From Sistotremastrum niveocremeum HHB9708 (taxonomy: Eukaryota; Basidiomycota; Agaricomycetes; Sistotremastrales; Sistotremastraceae): a stretch of DNA of 64,000 nt. Position numbers and translations under genes: made by a program. Below the pieces are notes generated by a model, which saw only the letters and a program-made list of their open reading frames with translations, was not told where the DNA came from and made no database searches. Position 1 is the first letter of the stretch; each line of letters opens with the position of its first letter. This document shows, one piece after another, positions 12,013-23,401 of the stretch. Location: positions 179,848 to 243,847 of the forward strand of contig KV419415.1 in assembly GCA_001630475.1 (NCBI GenBank), written 5' to 3'.

Positions 12013-13211
12013 TCAAGTGTTCAAGACATCGCAATCACGAGCCGGCACCCCATCAGGCGTCGCCCCATTATAAGTCAACCTGACAGGCCTCGCACACGAA
12101 CTAACAAGACCAGAATTCTGAATACATCCCGTAGATCCAGGTGGACTACCAGCTTCAGCACCGGCGATTAGTGCACCGATATCGCCTGATAAACCAATGT
12201 TGCCATTTTCTAGACTTGTATCCCAGAAGACTGGGATCTCGAATCGTACGCCGTCGGAGTTGACCCATGTTGGTATGACCTCCAGCGTCGCAAGATCAAT
12301 CGACCATATATCCGTCTGCGAGGGTCCATATCCTGCCGGGATCGCCGCTGCATCTCCAAGTTAGAAACGATATGTCACGAAGAGTGAGGTACGCACAAAG
12401 TGGCTCAAGGAAGGCGACACTGTATCGAGTCGATCAGACCAGGAAGGTAACAGAGGAAGAGGGATTTACTTTGTGCTTCCCGGTACCGAATCGAAAGGTC
12501 CATCAGTGGATCCATCGGCCGAACGCCAGGTAGCTCCAATATAATGTCCTAAGAACTCATTTGATTCTTCGACTTGTATCCTAAAGATCCCGGAGACGTC
12601 GAGAGGCATATCGAATTCGCGTTCCACTTCATTGCCTTGCGCTAAGGGCACATTGACAAATGCGATCGGATCTAGTGACAGTGTTGAGAAGATGTTCTGT
12701 GATAAATATCGGGTATGATAGACGTACTTTTATACGTAAAAGACGGTCCGTAATTTAGAAAGCCTAGGATCTGGAAGGTGTCGATGTCGTTGGCCCATAG
12801 CATCCCACAAGATCTAGGCCGTCATTCGTCAGATCGCAAGATACGGGAAATGTACGGGACATACGAGACCGGCGGTGCACTCCTTTTCGTCTTCCATGCC
12901 GTATCTGAGAGCAGCAGCCGTCAGCAATGCAGTCAAAGCCTGAAAGTTTCGCACGACTCACCGACAGGACTCCCTCGCTTCCTCTTTCCCTCGACGATCT
13001 GAGCCGCAATTGCCTTAGGAGGTTGTATCCTCTTGCTCCCTCCTGCTAAGAGCCTCCCGTTCGTCACTCCTCTCAGCTGCTGCGCCATGAACAGCTCGGA
13101 CGCGTTGAGACGCTCCGAAGCATGGATATCGTAGATAGCTTTTGCAACGGCTGGCGTCGAGTCGAGGAATGCGATCAAAATGATGGCTCCCAGATCACGA
13201 AACCACTTCAT
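12013..13211 (-). CDS. Secreted array protein, copy 1 of 5
   Basis: This is the leftmost member of a five-gene tandem family. The first in-frame ATG at 13211 opens a signal peptide, followed by AIYDIHASERLNASEL, a variable stretch, a basic/Pro segment with RIQPPKAIAAQIVEGKRKRG, and a short second exon with DTAWKTKRSAP. Later exons carry SCGMLWAND, a beta-rich block ending in VPGSTK, and the C-terminal block QTDIWSIDLATLEV..W.NSDG, then NGNIGLSGDIGALIAGAE. Six exons are inferred from homology with copy 2. The layout resembles a widespread agaricomycete secreted family with the pattern 'TGxxLGxI' then 'IWSLD...W.N.DGS...LTGD'. I know of no assigned function. Compared with its siblings the C-terminal block is diverged (EIPVFW for PATIFW). 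Confidence 0.75.
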
Positions 13212-14108
13212 GATCGCCAAGAGGGACGAAAGACTTGAAAGGTATGTTGACTTGGCATGGATCAACGACTACCAGACTAGTAGTCCAAAGTGCCGCAATC
13301 AATACGTTGTCGAACAGGGTAACGTTACGAGATCAGATCAGAATAAAGCTGAGGAATATCGGGACACGTGAACATGCTCCTGCACTCAAAAGACCTTCTG
13401 GCCTTCTAGAACATAATTCAAAGCAGGGCGAACAAAAGAATGCGTGTGATTGATTCGGTGAGTTGCGGTACTGAGCGGTATGAACCACAATATTTCCTAT
13501 TCTGATGAAGCACTAGAGGCTAGTCGCCGAGTCGGCCGTCCTACTCTGTAAACAATGACGAGACCAGTGCCTGTCAAGTTGATTTGCATAATTCAGATTC
13601 GATGGTATTAATAGCAAAGCGCCTGAGAGATGCCTGAAATAAGGCACTGCCAGTGAGGATGACTTCAAGAAGATTCCAGATCGTGGCACCAGTCAAGATT
13701 TGACAAGAGCAAGGATAATCGTCCATTGATCATAATGACCTAGTACTTGAAATGACTGCGTCGCCGTCGTCAGATGTTCAATTTCACTGTCAGGAGCTGC
13801 CGACGACCTCGATGGTGGTCTGCAGGAACATGATTTCTAACTCCGACGCCGTGTTACTCAGGCTGTCGACATGTCGTCGCCCTGAATGATTTCTTTCAAT
13901 TACGTAGCCAATCACAGCGTCGAGATTGCACGACAACGATATTCGATTCATTATAGATATACTACAAAATTCAGCGCCGACGATTAGAGCGTTCACTAAA
14001 AAGGTTCAAAATGTTGGCAAAAAGAAGGGTCGGAGCTCGACTCAAAGCCTCTGTAGGACATAACCTCCCAGTTGACGTGTAGCAAAAGTGGCAGACAGCT
14101 TCCACATC
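13212..14108. other. Spacer between array copies 1 and 2
   Basis: No gene is recognised in this stretch of about 900 bp. It should hold the promoter of copy 1 and the 3' flank of copy 2. A 68-aa open frame on the minus strand at 13790-13996 has no supporting features. Confidence 0.5.
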
Positions 14109-15294
14109 TTAAGGATTCAAAAAGTCACAGACACCGGGATCCAAGGGTCCATTTGGCGGGAGCCCTCTATAGAACAGCCTAATTGGAATGGCACACGAGC
14201 TAACGGGATTAGCCTCGGCGTCACAGAATGGATTTGGTGCACCCTCTTGGACCTTTGCAGCTGCGATCACTGCATCCAGATCTCCAGTCAAACCGACGTT
14301 TCCATCATCCTCATCGGCATCCCAGAATATCGTGGCTGGAAATCGGCTGCCATCCGGATTCGTCCAAGTCGCCGTTAACTCCAAGGTAGCCAAGTTCAAC
14401 GACCATATACTAGATTGAGACTCCCCAGGCCCAGGAGTGCTTACTTTAAAATAATATTAGTTCTTCTTCTACGTACGAGATGTTGAGTACTCACGAGAGA
14501 CAGGCTCAAGGAACGCAACACTAGAGGCCCAAGTCATCAATACAGGCGGTTGTGGTAATAGATATTTACTCACTTCGTGCTCCCAGGACTCAACGAAGTG
14601 GGGCCAGCGCTGCTTCCAGAGAATGATCTCCAGCTCGCTCCAAGATAGGCGCCTGAGAACGAAAAGTAGTATTCAACCCCGATACTGAACAAATCGCTAG
14701 TATCAACTGGCAAGTCGAAGTAATCGTAGTTCTCCGTTCCCACTTCTTCAGGTTGAACGACGAATGCTATGGGATCTACGAACCTTTAAGTCTCTTGTAA
14801 GGAAACAGAGAGGAAGTGACATACTTCTGTAGAAGAAAGGGGGTGCGTAATCAAGAAATCCGACACTCTGCAATGCGGAATCTCGAGCCCCTATCATCCC
14901 GCATGATCTTCCGGAGGCCAAGATTGAGGTAAGAAAACAGCGCATGAGAAAGATCACTCACGACACAGGAGCCTCCGACCTCTTCGCCTTATGTGCAGTG
15001 TCTGATAGCTGATCAGCAAAGGGATGGCGCATTGAGAGTAGGGAACTCACCGACAGGATTCCCTCGTTTCTTCTTCCCTTCAACAATCTGCTTCGCCAGC
15101 GGCCTCGGCGGTTGCAATCTTTTCAAGCCCTGTGCCAACATTCTCGCATTCGTCATACCCCTAGATCGCTGCGTGGCCAGTAATTCGGAAGCGTTGAGAC
15201 GATCGAGGGCATGTATGTCGTATATAGCCTTTGAGGAGACAAATGACAAGAAGGCGACAAAGAAGAAAGCTCTCAGTAGGTACGAGAGCTTCAT
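14109..15294 (-). CDS. Secreted array protein, copy 2 of 5 (reference model)
   Basis: This is the best-resolved member of the array. Six exons (15294-15051, 15001-14962, 14907-14825, 14775-14574, 14520-14495, 14443-14109) join in frame to 309 aa. The signal peptide is MKLSYLLRAFFFVAFLSFVSS. The mature N-terminus reads KAIYDIHALDRLNASELL, then RGMTNARMLAQGLKRLQPPR, then a KKKR run at the end of exon 1. Exon 2 adds KAKRSEAP, a second possible Kex2-type site. Exon 3 starts SCGMIGARD; exon 4 gives DLPVDTSDLFSIGVE to PGSTK; exon 6 carries QSSIWSLNLATLELTATW, then NVGLTGDLDAVIAAA, and ends with a Cys-containing tail. Known: similar two-block secreted proteins are common and uncharacterised in Agaricomycetes. 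Inferred: secretion and proprotein processing. No catalytic motif is visible. Confidence 0.85.
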
Positions 15295-16159
15295 GGCAGG
15301 GACGAGAGACGGGCGGTCGACATCTCGGAGTCGGACTGCAGGGTCTTCTTATAGCGATTCCAGAGGGCAAGTTACCGGCAGTGCTGCCGAGAGAGATGTT
15401 GATCATGATACCAAGACAGACACGGCGCCTTTAGAGAGCTCCGTGACGCCAGACGCCGGAGGTGAATCAGGGGCAAATGGAGATTGAAGACTGCCTTCTT
15501 TAGAACGGTCTTCATACGTGAGTCATAACATCCCGTGAGGCTACTCTCAATCAACATGAGCGGTGCGAGTCGCCATCGTGAGGCATTGAAACGCGATAGC
15601 AGATCCATTCCCAGAGAACGAGATACCGAATGCGTTTGTTGAGTCCCCGTTCAAAGGTCGACACCATAGTACGTGTACTCGAGAGTGCGTCGCATTTTTG
15701 AGGAACCCCATTCGTCAGATGTTGACCGAGTAAGGACGATTGATTGGACAAGTTTTCTAAGGCAGACATGCAGATAACGGGATGACAGTCTCTTCACGGG
15801 GTTGTAGGTCGAGCTTCAAATCGCTGGACGCTCTGGACAGTGACTAACAGAGGACGGAGCAAAATTTATAGGTCCTATTGAGGCCCTCGTAGATAGCCTG
15901 TGATGGATTGACATCCGCAAGCTGTCTTGGACATCGACGACGAGGTTTGCCAGCTTTCGAGAAAGCGCGATTTCGAACTCCGCTCAGACTACCGCGGCAG
16001 AAATTCTGGGTCTTCCAAAAGCTTCAAAAAATCAGAGGCTAGTCACAGCTCCGTGATATGAGCTGAATATAGTTTAAATTGGCTGAATTATCCTATGCTG
16101 ATACATCATCCCATAATGCGATCCACTAGACTCACAAAGCACCGTTCGCTGAGCCCTGA

Positions 16160-17593
16160 TCATCCGATTACGCATCGGTTGGGCTTTTCCTCTTTCATCT
16201 CGAACACGGACACCCTCTGACCGGGCGGTACAGGCGGTCTCTTCCACCCAAACGATAAACACGGAACCCACTTTATCTCAAACCCGAAGTCACTTGAAGA
16301 TGTTGATCGATGCTCGATGGTCTTTATCTTTCCTGCAACTGACATGCTGAAAGAATCTCCGGTCTGGACGTTGATCAAGAGCGGAATAATGATGGGCATA
16401 GTTTTGGAGATGGTTTTAGTGAGCGTGACCGAAACTTTGGTTTGTGGATGATGGCCACTACCACCATATTTCCGGGAGTTGACCTGATAATATGGCGATT
16501 TGAGTTCCCCTCTAATCCAAAGTCTCCGGTTGGAAAATGCCTCGGATACGTGTATGGCTTGCGCGAGGTCGTCAGATGGGTTTTCAAGACTTATACTGGT
16601 CTGTCGGTGCGAGGTGGACACGAGGTCAAAGTTCAATTCGGCTTCGATATATTCCAACCCAGGATTTCGGACGACATCGATGTGAATAGCATAGTGACGA
16701 AGATTTGACGGAGCAGAGACTGGTGTTTCGCAATATTCCACCGTTTGGATGACCAATGAGAACTGTCGTTCTTCGATGGGCGCATTTGTTAGACATCCCC
16801 AAGGTGTAAAATCAAGGAGATGTCCTGGGCCCCACGTGATCGGTTGTCTACCATAGTGCGGATCCTCATCCGATTCTGGCATATCTCCATAGCTCACATC
16901 AACTCGAGCTGCAACCGTGCCCAGATCGAGCGTCTGTGGGAATAGGCATGTGTACGCCTTGTCAAGGTTGCTGGATCGTTCAGCCCAAACACCTGATGTG
17001 ATCCAAGCTGGCACATTTTCCATGAAGGGGAGGACGTCGGGCATCAATGGGAGGGGGTTGCAAAATGAGCCAGCGATGGAACAAAAGAACCCAGCTACGG
17101 TGCGTAGCTCGCAGGGTATCGAGAGTGGATCAGGAGGTTGTGGATCGTCCAAGGTATCACGGTCCTTCTTGAAGAGAAATGCGGCTACCCTTTTGCCTGA
17201 CCAGCTGTCGATGAGCTTCAACGCCCGGGGAGGCCCAGGGGTGAGAAACGTTATGCCAGGCCGAGGCGAGGGCGTAGGCGCAGGTGCTTCGTTTTGGCTC
17301 TCAGATTTCGTGAGCATCTCGTGAGGTGTTATCTTGAGAACAATCCACAGGAAGTGATAGTCGCTGGGCTGCCTGGACAGCTGGATGTCAAATTGCACAG
17401 TCCATAAACGACCTTCGGTCGAATTGATCATCTCGGGCGACTGAAGGTTAACATTGAAGGAATGTGCGTCTGTAGTATCCTCTGTATGATGACTCGCTTC
17501 AGAGGAAGCTTCAGACAAAGAGGATTGAGGCTCTGTGTCGGCGACTGGCAAATCGGGAACTTGAACAGGCTGCGTAGCCGAACCTCGGTTCAT
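16160..17593 (-). CDS. Hypothetical 477-aa single-exon protein
   Basis: A single-exon frame of 477 aa sits inside the secreted array on the same strand. I do not recognise it. The first 50 residues are acidic and Ser/Thr-rich and look disordered. The middle has scattered Trp, Pro and Cys residues, with motifs such as TVAGFFCSIAGSFCNP and WGPGHLLDFTPWGC. The C-terminal half looks beta-rich (KVSVTLTKTISKTMPIIIP). No signal peptide or convincing transmembrane helix is seen. It is unrelated by eye to its neighbours. The lack of introns, in a window where almost every gene is intron-rich, is unusual and may indicate insertion by retroposition or a lineage-specific gene. Confidence 0.65.
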   Translation of the reverse strand: MNRGSATQPVQVPDLPVADTEPQSSLSEASSEASHHTEDTTDAHSFNVNLQSPEMINSTEGRLWTVQFDIQLSRQPSDYHFLWIVLKITPHEMLTKSESQNEAPAPTPSPRPGITFLTPGPPRALKLIDSWSGKRVAAFLFKKDRDTLDDPQPPDPLSIPCELRTVAGFFCSIAGSFCNPLPLMPDVLPFMENVPAWITSGVWAERSSNLDKAYTCLFPQTLDLGTVAARVDVSYGDMPESDEDPHYGRQPITWGPGHLLDFTPWGCLTNAPIEERQFSLVIQTVEYCETPVSAPSNLRHYAIHIDVVRNPGLEYIEAELNFDLVSTSHRQTSISLENPSDDLAQAIHVSEAFSNRRLWIRGELKSPYYQVNSRKYGGSGHHPQTKVSVTLTKTISKTMPIIIPLLINVQTGDSFSMSVAGKIKTIEHRSTSSSDFGFEIKWVPCLSFGWKRPPVPPGQRVSVFEMKEEKPNRCVIG

Positions 17594-18149
17594 GGGAGGC
17601 CGAGATATTGCTGGGATAAGCTAGATCTGGAATGAAGCAAAGTTGTTTCAGCCTTTAGTGCGCGCTATCGATGAAAAAGAGGAAAGAACAGTGTTGTGCG
17701 CGGTGGTGGAATATCGTGACCAGTCAGAGTCAGCGAGGCAGTGATCTCAACGGATGCAATCATATCGGCTGCGGCTGTACGGTGACGTCGACGAATTCGG
17801 CTAGGCCGGATTGCCGTCAACTGCTTCCGGAACTTGTTCCGGAATGAGGTTTTCGGTCCAAATTATATTTTATTGTCGAGGTACCAGATAAGTATCAGTA
17901 GAGCCTCATCGAGCTGCATGATCTAGTTGAAAGTACAGTATCTGAAGTTCCAATGAATTGAAACGTAAACCAGTGATGGAATACGATCTTTACTCCTATT
18001 TACTCAGATTGCGAATTTCAAACTCGACGATAAAGGTCCGAGACCAAAGTGAAAGAGGTCCTTGCTTCTTCCAGCTGCCTCCGCATATCTTTCCAACGAG
18101 ACACATACAGCATTATTCAGGCTCAAAGAAGACGTCCTTCAACGCCCGT

Positions 18150-19361
18150 TCAAGGCTGCAGAACGTCACACACACCGCCAAACCCGGAGGGAACTGCACC
18201 GTTCGGAGGGGCTCCGCCATAGAATAACCTGATGACAATCGCGCAGGAACTGATAGGGTTCACTGATGCGTCACAAAACGGATCAGGTCCACCAAGAGCT
18301 GAGGCGGCTGCGACTATTGCATCCAGATCCCCGGTGAGACCAACGTTTCCGTTCTCCGAGTTATCGTCCCAGAATATTGTAGCGGGGAAGAGGCTTCCGT
18401 CCGAATTTATCCAGGTTGCAGTTAGCTCAAGTGTTGCAAGATCCAATGACCAGATGGCACTTTGATCCGCTGCTGGACCTTTCCCTGGCCCTAGGACTAT
18501 ATTCACAGGCGAAACGTCATCATTTCGAGATACACGTACTTATTGGCTCAAGAAATGCAAAACTATCGACCAGGCGATCGATTTAGTGGGGATCTGTCAG
18601 TGCTCCAGAAGAACAACTCACTTCGTGCTCCCCACTGCTAAATCGAATGATCCAGCGGTGGATCCAGAAAATGTGGCCCAGCTTCCACCGATATAAGCGC
18701 CGTCAAACTGCAAAGAGTCTTCGATTCCAATGCTGAAGAATCCCGTGGTATCGACTGGCAAGTCAAACATATTCTCGACTTCGTTGCCAACATCTTGTAT
18801 TTCCACCACGAAGGCAGAGGAGTCTGAGCACAATGATAGGTCAGGTGACTTGCTGCAGTATATTAGAAGTTGAAAACATACGCCGATAAAAGAAAGAAAG
18901 GCCATAGTTCAAGTAACCTCGGGTCTGTAAATTGGTGTCTTCCGCCCAGATCATGCCACACGATCTTCGCATTTTATTCGTCAGTTTTGTGGAATGGATG
19001 ATCATGCGATGAGAAAGGACACACGATACGACAGGGGCTGATCTTTTGGCTTTCCATGCGGTATCTGATTACACGCAGATCGGTGAGCTTTGGGAGTAAT
19101 ACTTTGCAAAGACGAGGCATTAATCGTACCTACAGGGTTCGCTCTCCTCTTCTTTCCTTCAACAATTTTACTCGCCAGTGGTCTGGGAGGCTGCAATCTC
19201 TTCACGCCTTCCGCCAATATTTTCGCATTCGTCATGCCCCTTGAGCGTTGCAGTGCAAGCAATTCGGAGGCGTTGAGACGTTCAAAGGCATGTACGTCGT
19301 AGATGGTCCTCGCAGATGCAAATCCGATGAAGGCCAAGACGAAGAAATGAGAAGCTTTCAT
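18150..19361 (-). CDS. Secreted array protein, copy 3 of 5
   Basis: The ATG at 19361 begins MKASHFFVLAFIGFASA, a signal peptide, then TIYDVHAFERLNASELLALQ, RGMTNAKILAEGVKRLQPPR and GKKRRANPVG before the first donor. Exon 2 encodes DTAWKAKRSAPVVS. Exon 3 begins SCGMIWAEDTNLQ and ends LSFFYR. The fourth exon gives FDLPVDTTGFFSIGIEDS to AVGSTK. The last exon carries IWSLDLATLELTATWINSDG, then NVGLTGDLDAIVAAA, and ends GVCDVLQP. It is closest to copy 2 throughout, so the two are probably the result of a recent duplication, now separated by the 477-aa gene. All six exons appear intact. Confidence 0.8.
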
Positions 19362-20252
19362 CGCAATCGCCAGTGATTGGGGGATGATGGTGATCAGCTG
19401 GTAAAGCAGAAGAGCGCCGTTCTTATTCGGCAGAAGAAGGCCGAGCTATTGGAAGTATTCTGTAACAAGCAGTGGTTACGACACTCAAATAAGCGCAGAG
19501 GGTTTATTGAGAGATCAACTGCTTCATCCGGAAGGTCGAGGCTCTGGCGGGCAAAGAAAGGTGAAGCCGTTGAAGGGTTGCATCTTTGGAACCTGTCGAC
19601 AGGGCTTTAGGTACGACTGAGAATAGATTTGGAAGGTGAGGATTGTACAATTGGACATTGCGACATAATCGGCCTCCGGACAAAGCCAGATCCAGGAACA
19701 AAAATTGCTTCCGGGTTAGGGGCTAACTTCCGTACATACAAAGACGGGAGCGTGCCTGCACATGTGATGCAATGTGCCATCACGTCTAGAAGACGACGTC
19801 AGATTGAAACCTATCCGGGTGAAGACCAATCAGAGAACGAGATATCCGGGGCCATGCATGCCAGTGGAGGTCGCCAGACATGAAGGCACGTCGAATAATT
19901 GTCGCTAATATAAGAAATGACCGGAATGATCCTCCTCAGGGCGCGTTCAATGGATCGAGAACTGCAATTGGACATGTGGAGTACGCCAGCAGTTGATGAT
20001 CGATGCAACGGTCAGGATGAACGTTGAACGAAAGCAACGAAGACGGAGAAATTTGAAAGTCCGACCCACACAAGAGATGTCGTTGAAGAAAAAAATTTAC
20101 TAGTCCCTGTTGTGACAAAGGTAAGAACTATTCAAGAGACGAGATTCAAAACGCCCGAATTCTAATTATCGACTCGAAAAGTCCAAACGAGTCCATGGTA
20201 CTGTATCAGTCGATATCCCCAACGCAACAAACTTGTCCCATGTTCACGCAAC

Positions 20253-21447
20253 CTAAAACCCATCCCACGGAGGAGGACAAGTCCCAGCCTCACGACTCTC
20301 CGTATAGAAGAATTTGACAGCAATAGCACACGGACGGATAGGAACCTTATCAAATTCAATATTACAAGTATCCGGTGGTGCTTGAGCTTTCGCGGCGGCC
20401 ACAGCTGCATCCAGATCTCCAGTGATGCCGACGGAGTGATCGAAGAATTGGTTGTTGTAGAATATCGTTGCTGGGAAGCCCGAGCCGTCGGTGTTGGTCC
20501 ATGTTGCAGTTAATTCGCCGGTTAGAGCGTTGATGGACCATAGTGCGATTTGATTCCGTCCCGGTCCCGGAATTATTTTAAAGCATCATCAAGCTGGAAC
20601 TGACTGACGAGAGGAGTGCGACGTACTTGCTTGTGGTTCAAGAAGCGCGATGCTGAAAGACACGGCAATCAGTATAGTTAAGCAATACACACAACTTTGT
20701 CTTACTTCGGACTCCCCTTCCCAAGATCGAATGGACCCGCGGTACTGCCCAATGGATCCATCCACACCGCGCCCAGAACAGTCCCAGCGAAGTTGAAGAA
20801 ATCTTCCAGACCGATTACGAAGATCCCGGTGGGATTCGAAGGCATAACCCAGACTTTATACTGACGGAAATCGAATCCGACAGCTCCCAGATCTGTTGCA
20901 ACCGTGTAGACATTTAGACCTGGAGAACCGAAGATCGGTCAGAGAATGGGGAAAGTTGACCAAAGAGCATACCGATCGGTAGGAGGATCAGGATACCCAA
21001 GAATTCACCCGTGTCTGCGTTGACAACGTTGATCAATCCGCATGGCCTGAGGTCGCAGTAACAGGCCGAATCAGCGGCGATGGACGGTGAAAGGAAGTTG
21101 AGAACGTACGGAATGTCAGGAGATGCTGAACGTCGTGCGAAGGGAGCAGTATCTGTCTTCTGCTCAGCCATCTGCCAAAGTCGAACGACGCGATCGCACA
21201 CACCCATAGGACTTGCTCGCCGCCTCTTCCCTTCAACAATCTGCCTAGCCAGTGCTCTAGGAGGCTGCAATCGCTTCATCCCGCTCTCCATCATCTTCCC
21301 ATTCGTCACTGGCTTCGAACCTTGAATCGCGAACGTATCAGACAAATTTAATCGCTCAAAGGCATGGATGTCGTAGATAGCCTTCGACGAGACGAAGCTT
21401 AGAAATGACACGAGGAGAGATAGACTTGATAAGATAGAAAGCCTCAT
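20253..21447 (-). CDS. Secreted array protein, copy 4 of 5
   Basis: The ATG at 21447 gives MRLSILSSLSLLVSFLSFVSS as signal peptide, then KAIYDIHAFERLNLSD, a variable stretch and GMKRLQPPRALARQIVEGKRRR. Exon 2 has DTAPFARRSASPDIP. The third exon differs from copies 1-3: CGLINVVNADTGEFLGIL resembles the 'DxxTGxxLGxL' block of the wider agaricomycete family. The fourth exon runs MPSNPTGIFVIGLEDF to GKGSPK, and the last carries QIALWSINALTGELTATW, then VGITGDLDAAVAAAK. The reading frame is open in every exon checked, and the stop is at 20253. Copy 5 is its closest relative in exon 3. Confidence 0.8.
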
Positions 21448-22138
21448 CGATCTGCTTTGAGTTGATCGGATGGAGCCTGAGAGGATGGACCAGAGAGCGA
21501 CACTGTGTCATGTCGACGACTTGATGTTACGTGCAAAATAAGGCACAGAATTTTGAGGATATGAGGCCAGACCCTGGTAGAGGCACGACCATTCCCGTGA
21601 TGAAGTATAGGAAGAGGGAACCGTAGACATGGGCTCAGGCGGCCATGCTTGCGCCATACCGGTCAGGTTGGGTTTCGACATCCAGGCCAGGGTCGAGGGT
21701 AGGTACGTATCAGCTGGTTCGACGATCCAGGCACTGATGCGGTCAAGTACTGGATAATAAGATAGGGCTTGACAATAAGACTGAAACAGCTTTGCCATGT
21801 TGAGCAAGAGCGGCGGAAGAACAATGTGAGTGAGCGTGTTCAGCGATTTGAACTGACGCCAGGATCGCGAAGATGAGATTCAAACTCCGTTCTCAACGCA
21901 GCAAGGAATATTTTGGGGCATATTGATACAAACCAAAAATATTAGAGACAAGCAATCCTATGAAACGGATATTACCATCGCTCATATACGAAAGTGTCCA
22001 TGTCATCTCGTTTTTATAATAACATGGCAGCAAAATTGATAAACCCTTCGAGCGCAGGGTCGAGCGTTCATCGAGTGATCCAACAACGTCCCTCAGCGGT
22101 CGATAAATGTCCAATGTCAAAATTTACGCTGTCCATCC

Positions 22139-23401
22139 TCATCCAGATCGCCTCTTTGACTCTCCTAAGAGAGTCGCATCCCGAGGATACAGGGTTTCAC
22201 CCGAATCACAAACGACGTCCGTCCCAGGATATCCAGCATAAAATAACCTGATCGGAATAGCACATGGGCTTACAGGATTTGCGCTCGTCCAGAAATCACA
22301 CTGTACAACGTAACCGGGAGGAAGTTGAGCTTGTGCCGCTGCTACCACGGCTGGTAAATCTCCAGTGAGCCCTACATTCCCGTCGCCTTGGTCATCGTCG
22401 AAAAATATTGTTGCTGGGAAGAGGGATCCGTCTGAGTTCGTCCATGTTGCGGTTAGCTCTGTAGTTGTAGGATTGATGCTCCATAGATCGCTTTGATATT
22501 GTCCTCCTCCTGGCGAGACTGATTTATATGAGTCACAATATAATCGCGTGTCAAGAGAGAGTACGTACATCCGATCAGATTTGTAAACGCGATGCTGGAG
22601 AATCACTTGTTCAGTAAGTGGTTCGTGAAAGGCTGGGAGGCTTACTTTGTGCTCCCGGGCCCCAGATCGTACGGACCAGAGACGCTGTTGTCAAAGCCGA
22701 GCCACGTGGCGCCAATAAACGCAGAACTGGGTTGGTAGAAATCTTCGACGCGAAGACTGAAGATGCCACTTGTGTCCTCCGGCATGTCGAAAACCTGCCA
22801 TGAATCGTATCCCGATTGTCCGCCAGTGCCTTCAACTACGAATGCTCTTTGCTCTGAATGGAAGTATGTCAGCCACGGGGTCTGTTGTCTAGTAAATAAA
22901 CACTTACGTAGGTAGACATATCTGACATCGAAGTCCAGAATCCCCAAGAATTCACCCGTTCTCGCATCCACGGCATTAATCATTCCACAAGGGCTAGCAA
23001 CAAAAGGATTGTGTCAATGGATGGCTCAGGGTGAATTGGGCGCGAGAGGGCACACATAACGGCAGGCGCAGACGACCTTCTGGCTAGAGGAGCGGTATCT
23101 ATCGATTGAACGATGAGATCATGTCATCAGGCCATTCATAAGACAGACACATACCAATACGATTCGCTCGTTTCTTCTTCCCTTCAACAATCTGACTTGC
23201 AAGCTTCTTGGGCGGCTGCAATCTCTTCATCCCCTTCTCCATCATCTTTGCATTAGTGACAGGTCTCGAAGCTTGAACCGCGAGAGCGTCGGTGGCATTG
23301 GATCGCTCGGATGCGTGTATGTCGAAGATGGCTTTCGAACCGACCGGTTGAACATACGAGACGAGTATGGCGCTGATCAAGACGATGGGGAATCTAAGCA
23401 T
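22139..23401 (-). CDS. Secreted array protein, copy 5 of 5
   Basis: This is the rightmost array member. The first ATG in frame is at 23401 (MLRFPIVLISAILVSYVQP), giving a signal peptide; an open frame extends further upstream but has no ATG. Then come KAIFDIHASERSNATDAL, GMKRLQPPKKLASQIVEGKKKR and, in exon 2, DTAPLARRSSAP. Exon 3 reads CGMINAVDARTGEFLGIL. The fourth exon gives FDMPEDTSGIFSLRVEDF to GPGSTK. The final exon has QSDLWSINPTTTELTATW, NVGLTGDLPAVVAAAQ, a CAIPIRLFY motif shared with copy 2, and a basic tail ending ESKRRSG. Secretion is inferred from the N-terminus; the function is unknown. Confidence 0.8.
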
